A DNA stretch of 64,000 nucleotides from Paragorgia papillata (taxonomy: Eukaryota > Cnidaria > Anthozoa > Scleralcyonacea > Coralliidae). Shown here piece by piece: positions 57,700-64,000 of the stretch. Numbering within the stretch: position 1 is the first letter of the stretch; every line of letters starts with the position of its first letter. The stretch lies in assembly GCA_035771165.1 (NCBI GenBank), contig JAWNZC010000229.1:62001-126000 (forward strand), in the 5' to 3' direction. The position numbers and the translations under genes were made by a program. Below the pieces are notes generated by a model. That model did no database searches. It was not told the origin of the DNA and worked only from the letters and a program-made list of their open reading frames with translations.

Positions 57700-57960
57700 T
57701 CCTCGACAAGAGCGGAGTGAATTGAAAAATTCCGTTACTTTCATTTTTTCCCCAATTGATACTCTCTAAATGGAGAGAGATCTTTTCTTGATACAAACAC
57801 GCGGTCAACTAGGTGGCCGACCACGCCCAATGTTTTGCCCTGTCTTCATTCTAGTTCTCTTATAGCAAAGAGCAGTCCCGGCGCCACCTACAATGGTGGG
57901 TATACACAGTCGCTCGGTGTCTTCGATTGAAATCACCGATTTACAATCTAATCTCATCGC
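57700..57960 (-). other. Sequence adjoining the 18S 5' end, copy 1
   Basis: Conserved between both blocks (copy 2 near 60690-60925). It contains AATTCCGTTACTTTCATTTTT, a CTCTCTAAATGGAGAGAG hairpin and GCCCTGTCTTCATTCTAGTTC. By position it could be external transcribed spacer of the ancestral rDNA, but I could not match it to a known RNA. Confidence 0.4.
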
Positions 57961-59810
57961 CCGCACTCATCAACCAACATTTATCATTACCAACCCGGTC
58001 ATGTTGGTAGTAAAATTACGCTCGATTATCTGACTAAGCGTTACAAGTATCTCCAAAAAAAATTCCTAAAATTTCCAACATTTATCATCCCCGACCCCCT
58101 CATGTTGGTAGAAAAATTACGCTTGATTATTTTACTTATCGTTACAAGTATCTCCAAAAACTTTTCCTCCAAAAACAATCATAATTAAAAAAAAGAACGA
58201 GGAGGATGTTGTTAAAGCGACAAAAAAAGAAGAAAATTAACAAGGTCTGGTTCTGCAATCGTTCAATACAAGTTCGCTGCGTAGCAGCAGCAGCAGCGGG
58301 TCGCTCCGCAACATATGGTTTCCAGTAGTGTGGGCGAGGAGTTGACTTTGAATATTCATTCACGAGCAAGATATCTGTTTTCTGTAAGGTCGTCTACGCA
58401 AGCAAATCTGTCGCACGTTTATTTATTTGCTGGCGTAAACCCCAATCGAAATATAAAGAGAGAGGTACAACACACTTAACTGCCTAGACCTGACATAACC
58501 CGGATTGAGATTACTATCTACAATAGCATCACCCGCTCTCATCAACCAACATTTACCTTCCCCGACCCCCTCATGTAGGTAGAGAAATTACGCTTGATTA
58601 TCTTACTTAGCGTTACAAGTATCTCCAAAAAAATTTCGTCCAAAAACAACAAACATAAATAAACAAAAGAACGAGGAGGATGTTGTTAAAGCTACAAAAA
58701 AAAAAATAGCAGGTCGCAAGCGAGGTCTGGATCTGCAATCGTTCAATACAAGTTCGCGTAGCAGCAGCAGCAGCGGAGCGCTCCGCAACATATCGTTTCC
58801 AGTAGTGTGGTGGACGAGGAGTTGACTTTGAATATTCACGAGCATATAGATGTTTTCTGTAAGGTCGTCTGCGCAAGCAAATCTATCGCACGTTTATTTA
58901 TTTATTTGCTGGCGTAAACGCGAAATCGAAATATAACGAGAGAGGTACAACACACTTAATTGCCTAGACCTGACCACATAACCCGGATTGAGATTACCTT
59001 TCTACAATATTAACAATGCCAGCTCTCATGAACCAACATTTATTATCCCCGACCCCCTCATGTTGGTAGAAAAATTACGCTCGATTATCTTACTTAGCGT
59101 TACAAGTATCTCCAAAAAAAATTCCTCCAAAAACAACAATCAGAAATAAAAAAAGAACGAGGAGGATGTTGTTAAAGCGACAAAAAAGAAGAAAATTAGC
59201 AGATCACAAGCAAAGGTCTGGTTCTGCAAACGTTCAATACAAGTTCGCTGCGTAGCAGCAGCGAGTACGCTGCGTAGCAGCAGCGAATAGCTCCGCAACA
59301 TATTGGTTGTTTCCAGCAGTAGTGTGGTGGACGAGGAGTTCACTTTGAATATATTATTCATTGACGAGCAGATACAGATTTGCTTGCATGTGGACGACCT
59401 TGTCCACATACATTGCAAGCAATTCTGTCGCACGTTTATTTATTTGCCGAAGTAAACGCCAATTGAAATATAAAGAGAGATGTGCGACACACTTAATTGC
59501 CTAGACCTGACACATAACCCAGATTGAGATCAACAATCCAATCTACAATCGCATCGCCCGCTCTCATGAACCAACATTTATCATCACCGACCCCGTCACG
59601 GTAGAAAAATTACGCTCGATTATCTTACTTTGCGTTACAAGTATCTCTAAAAAATTTTAGTCCAAAAACAACAAACATAAATAAAAAATACGAGGAGGAT
59701 GTTGTTAAAGCGACAAAAAAAGAAGAAAATTAGTAGATCACAAGCAAGGTTTGGATCTGCAACCGTTCAATTACAAGTTCGCTGCGTAGTTACTTTGAAA
59801 GCAACGTCGG

Positions 59811-60680
59811 TGATGATCCCTTGCGCAGGTCCACGTACGGAAAACCTTGTTACGACTTTTTTACCCTTCTTCTCTGAGTAATCAAGTTTTGACCAACTTC
59901 TCGGCGGGCGTCAGGCTCTTTCGAATCCGACACAGTGCCAATCCGAAGACCTCGCTGCTAAACCATTCAATCCGTAGTAGCGACGGGCGGTGTGTATAAA
60001 AAGGGCAGGGACTTAATCAACGCAAGTTGATGGACTCTCGCTTACTAGAAATTCCCCGTACAAGATCAATAATTGCAATTATCTATTCCCATCCGACGAC
60101 GATGATTCAGAAGAATACCCACAACTTTCGGTGAAGGAGCAATGGAGTTGGCATCGTCATTGTAAGCAGGCGTGCGGTCTGGAACATCTAAAGGCATCAC
60201 AGACCTGTTATTGCCTTCCTGACTCTGTCTGGTTGCACACCAACAGTCCCTCTAAAGAAGTTGTGGACGACTCGGAAATCGACTGACTATTTAGCAGGTA
60301 AAGGTCTCGTTCGCGGAATCAATCAGACAAAAATTCAACTTTAAGGCAGAACCATGATTGTACGTCACCAGTTGCAACCATGGTAAGCCACTACATTACC
60401 ATCGACGGTTGATAGACAGAGAAATTTGAATGAAACATCGCCGGCGCAAAGGCCATGCGCTTCGGCTAGTTATTTAGAAACACAAACAAACCAGGTGTAC
60501 ACTGCATTGGTTTTAAAATCTAATCAATGCATCCCTTCCTTCCAGTAGTCGGGACTATTCGCATATATTAGCTACGGTTATCCAAGAAGTAGCAAAGGTG
60601 CAATCAAATAAACGATATCAACGAGCCGAGCCATTCGCAGTTTCACAGTACAAAGTGCTTGTACTTAACCAGTTAACCAG
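59811..60680 (-). pseudogene. 18S rRNA fragment, copy 2 (different internal deletion)
   Basis: It is closely related to copy 1 and starts TGATGATCCCTTGCGCAGG. It retains the segment missing from copy 1 (GGGCGGTGTGTATAAAAAGG, CAGGGACTTAATCAACGC, to ~60182). It lacks the ACTAAGAACGGCCATGCACC to CCGTCAATTCC segment that copy 1 keeps (junction near 60332). Shared oddities (CACGTACGGAAAACC) show both come from one already-decayed ancestor. Confidence 0.85.
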
Positions 60681-61539
60681 TTAACTTTCCTCGACAAGAG
60701 CGGAGTGAATTGAAAAATTCCGTTACTTTCATTTTTTCCCCAATTGATACTCTCTAAATGGAGAGAGATCTTTTTGATACAAACACGCTGTCAACTAGAT
60801 GGCCGACCACGCCCAATGTTTTGCCCTGTCTTCATTCTAGTTCTCTTATAGCAAAGAGCAGTCCCGGCGCCACCTACAATGGTGTGTATACACAGTCGCT
60901 CGGTGTCTTCGATTGAAATCACAGATTTACAATCTCATCGCCCGCACTCATCAACCAACATTTATCATTACCAACCCGGTCATGTTGGTAGTAAAATTAC
61001 GCTCGATTATCTTACTTAGCGTTACAAGTATCTCCAAAAAAATTTCCTAAAATTTCCAACATTTAATTTATCATCCCCGACCCCTTCATGTTGGTAGAAA
61101 AATTACGCTGATTATCTTACTTAGCGTTACAAATATCTCCAAAAAATTTTCCTAAAATTTCCAACATTAATCATCCCCGACCCCTTCATGTTGGTAGAAA
61201 AATTACGCTCGATTATTTTACCTAGCGTTACAAGTATCTCCAAAAAATTTTCCTCCAAAAATAATTAAAAAAAAGAACGAGGAGGATGTTGTTAAAGCGA
61301 CAAAAAAAGAAGAAAATTAGCAATGTCTGGTTCTGCAATCGTTCAATACAAGTTCGATGCGTAGCAGCAGCAGCGGGTCGCTCCGCAACATATGGTTTCC
61401 AGTAGTGTGGGCGAGGAGTTGACTTGAATATTCATTCACGAGCAAGATAGATGTTTTCTGTGAGGTCGTCTACGCAAGCAAAGCTGTCGCACGTTTATTT
61501 ATCATCCCCGACCCCCACATTTCGGTACAAAAATCGGGA

Positions 61540-62250
61540 GAAGAAAAAGTAAAGGCGTTTGGTCATATTTGAAACTTTTGAGAGTTAGGGTCAAAAACGG
61601 TTAAATAAAGTCTGATTAGACATTCTGTGAAAAGAGGAAGGCTGTATTTGGTAAAAAATAATTTTTTTTTGATTTTTTTTTAAAATCGTGGGAAAAAAAG
61701 TAAAGGGGTTAGCCTTTACTTTTTGACCGATTTTGGTCATTTTGGAAATTTTTGACTTTGGGTCAAAAAACGGTTAAATAAAGTTTTTTTGACTTTCCAT
61801 GAAAAGGAGAAGGCTGTATGTTTGGGCTAAATAATTTTTTTTTGATTTTTTTATTAAAATTGGAGGTTAAAAAAAAGTTCAGGGGTTAGCCTTTACTTTT
61901 TGACCGATTTTGGCCATTTTTCGAACTTTTGAATTAGGATCAATACGGTTAAATAAAGTCTTTTTTGACATCTGTGAAAAGGAGAAGGCTGTATTTGAGT
62001 TAGATAAAAAAAAATTTTAATTTTTTAAATAATCGGGAAGAAAATGTAAAGGGGTTAGCCTTCACTTTCTGACCGAACTTGGCCATTTTGTAGGGTAAAA
62101 AACGGTTAAGTGAAGTCTTTTTAGACCATCTGTGGTAGGGAGAAGGCTGTATTTGGGCCAAATATATTTTTTTTGATTTTTTTAAAAAATTGGAGGTGAA
62201 AAAAAAGTTCAGGGGTTAGCCTTTACTTTTTGACCGATTTTGGTCATTAC
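61540..62250 (+). repeat. ~170-bp tandem repeat, about four copies
   Basis: The landmark GGGGTTAGCCTTTACTTTTTGACCG recurs near 61706, 61882, 62053 (CTTCACTTTCTG variant) and 62212, spaced 159-176 bp. Units contain CGGTTAAATAAAGT, GAAAAGGAGAAGGCTGTAT and a T-rich run. The last unit grades into the pyrimidine-rich array. Confidence 0.85.
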
Positions 62251-64000
62251 TCGAACTTCTCCATCTCCTTCTCCTATCATCGCCCTCCGTCTCATTCTCC
62301 TATCATCGCCTCCGTCTCATTCTCCTATCATCGTCCTCCGTCTCCGTCTCATTCTCCTATCATCGCCCTCCGTCTCATTCTCCTATCATCGCCTCCGTCT
62401 CATTCTCCTATCATCGCCTCCGTCTCATTCTCCTATCATCGTCTCCATCTCATTCTCCTATCATCGTCTCCGTCTCATTCTCCTATCATCGCCTCCGTCT
62501 CATTCTCCTATCATCGTCCTCCGTCTCCGTCTCATTCTCCTATCATCGCCTCCGTCTCATTCTCCTATCATCGTCCTCCGTCTCCGTCTCATTCTCCTAT
62601 CATCGCCTCCGTCTCATTCTCCTATTATTGTCTCATTCTCCTATCATCGTCCTCCGTCTCCGTCTCATTCTCCTATCATCGTCCTCCGTCTCCTATCGTC
62701 GTCCACCGTCTCCGTCTTATTCTCCTATCATCGTCTCCGTCTCTGCCTCATTCCCCTATCATCGTCTCCGTCATCCGTTTCAGTCTCCAATCATCATCGT
62801 CTCCGTCATCGTTTCCTATCGTCTCCGTCTCCTATCGTCGTCCACCGTCTCCGTCTCATTCTCCTATCATCGTCTCCATCTCATTCTCCTATCATCGCCT
62901 CCGTCTCATTCTCCTATCATCGTGTCCGTCTCCGTCTCCTTCTCCTATCATCGTCCTCCGTCTCATTCTCCTATCATCGTCCTCCGTCTCATTCTCCTAA
63001 CATCGTCTGCGTCTCATTCTCCTATCATCTTCCTCCCGTCTCCGTCTCATTCTCCTATCATCTTCCTCCCGTCTCCGTCTCATTCTCCCTATCATCGCCT
63101 CCGTCTCATTCTCCTATCATCGTCTCCGTCTCATTCTCCTATCATCGTCCTCCGTCTCCGTCTCCTATCATCGTCCTCCGTCTCCGTCTCATTCTCCTAT
63201 CATTATCGTCTCCGTCTCATTTTCCTATCATCGTCCTCCGCCTCATTCTCCTATCATCGTCGTCGTCTCATTCTCCTATCATCGTCCTCCGTCTCCGTCT
63301 CATTCTCCTATCATCGCCTCCGTCTCATTCTCCTATCATCGTCCTCCGTCTCCGTCTCCGTCTCATTCTCCTATCATTATCGTCTCCGTCTCATTTTCCT
63401 ATCATCGTCCTCCGCCTCATTCTCCTATCATCGTCGTCGTCTCATTCTCCTATCATCGTCCTCCGTCTCCGTCTCATTCTCCTATCATTATCGTCGTCTC
63501 ATTCTCCTATCATCGTCCTCCGCCTCATTCTCCTATCATCGTCGTCGTCTCATTCTCCTATTATTGTCTCATTCTCCTATCATCGTCCTCCGTCTCCGTC
63601 TCATTCTCCTATCATCGTCCTCCGTCTCCGTCTCCTATCGTCGTCCACCGTCTCCGTCTTATTCCCCTATCATCGTCTCCATCATCCGTTTCAGTCTCCA
63701 ATCATCGTCTCCGTCATCGTTTCCTATCGTTTCAGTCTCCAATCATCGTCTCCGTCATCGTTTCCTATCGTCTCCGTCTCCTATCATCGTCTCCGTCTCA
63801 TTCTCCTATCATCTTCCTCCCGTCTCATTCTCCTATCATCTTCCTCCCGTCTCCGTCTCATTCTCCTATCATCTTCCTCCCGTCTCCGTCTCATTCTCCT
63901 ATCATCTTCCTCCCGTCTCCGTCTCATTCTCCTATCATCGTCCTCCCGTCTCCGTCTCATTCTCCTATCATCGTCCTCCCGTCTCCGTCCCATTCTCCTA
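62250..64000. repeat. Pyrimidine-rich short tandem array (TCTCATTCTCCTATCATCG)
   Basis: Copies of CTCCGTCTCATTCTCCTATCATCG, of 21-27 bp because of extra CTCCGT or CCT blocks. Larger stretches recur: the block with ATTATTGTCTCATTCTC and CGTCGTCCACCGTC at 62632-62720 returns at 63558-63662. ORFs on either strand (HSPIIASVSF; RRMRRRREEDD) are compositional. The array runs off the right edge. Confidence 0.95.

Larger units (their letters stand above)
55640..61515 (-). repeat. ~480-bp tandem repeat block with embedded 18S rRNA fragments
   Basis: The landmark CCAACATTTATCATCCCCGACC begins units near 55653, 56075, 56598, 58078, 58540, 59025 and 59568, and shortened ones near 60955, 61060 and 61165. 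Units carry TTACGCTCGATTATCTTACTTAGCGTTACAAG, GAACGAGGAGGATGTTGTTAAAGC, GTTCGCTGCGTAGCAGCAG and TTAATTGCCTAGACCTGAC. Two units are interrupted at GCTGCGTAG by an 18S-derived block, making a larger repeat of about 2.97 kb. Confidence 0.9.

Noticed and set aside
56852..60680. Functional 18S rRNA gene
   Set aside because: Both copies lack large internal parts and carry many indels in universally conserved positions. No 5.8S or 28S follows.

Overview
This window is eukaryotic, AT-rich and extremely repeat-rich. It most resembles an invertebrate genome, and a cnidarian (anthozoan) is my best guess. The guess is inferred from a long LRR-ROC-COR-Death protein gene with GT-AG introns, a polycystin remnant, KDZ transposase exons, a DIRS-like retroelement remnant and dozens of foldback/TIR elements. 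Nothing here fixes the species.

The convincing host gene lies at 13071-22486 (+). It has four exons joined by three phase-1 GT-AG introns. In order it encodes N-terminal leucine-rich repeats, a Roc GTPase with an intact P-loop, a COR-like region, a Death domain and a short basic tail. Its core is an array of nine near-identical 141-bp LRR pairs. Differences between units are almost all amino-acid changing and sit at exposed beta-strand positions, which I consider the most interesting signal in the window. Its introns hold a TIR element, a 129-bp array, a 25-bp array and two further TIR elements.

Other gene remnants are a decayed DIRS-like gag/RT/RNase H element (2746-5324, -), a polycystin-channel fragment lacking its pore and carrying a frameshift (10208-10850, -), two exons of a KDZ-family transposase (37253-38497, -), and an unidentified set of candidate exons (43091-43779, +).

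Repeats dominate the rest: a 35-bp hairpin minisatellite (1-2686); foldback/MITE-like elements (5.6-12.4, 19.5-24, 29.7-34.3 and 35.9-43.1 kb); a 21-bp array; a 1.9-kb polypurine tract with a 39-bp period; a 162-bp satellite (26.2-29.7 kb); a 24-bp array (32.5-33.5 kb); a GGTAR pentamer array; a 10.5-kb array of an 8-bp unit (45.1-55.6 kb); a ~480-bp repeat block carrying two decayed 18S rRNA fragments (55.6-61.5 kb); a ~170-bp array; and a pyrimidine-rich array running off the right end.

A complete consensus hammerhead ribozyme is readable on the minus strand at 6167-6215. Related but less canonical motifs occur in the inverted ends of the 29.7-31.6 kb element.

No intact mobile element or functional rRNA gene was found. 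The very long apparent reading frames in the arrays, including a 3,554-codon one, are by-products of stop-free repeats.
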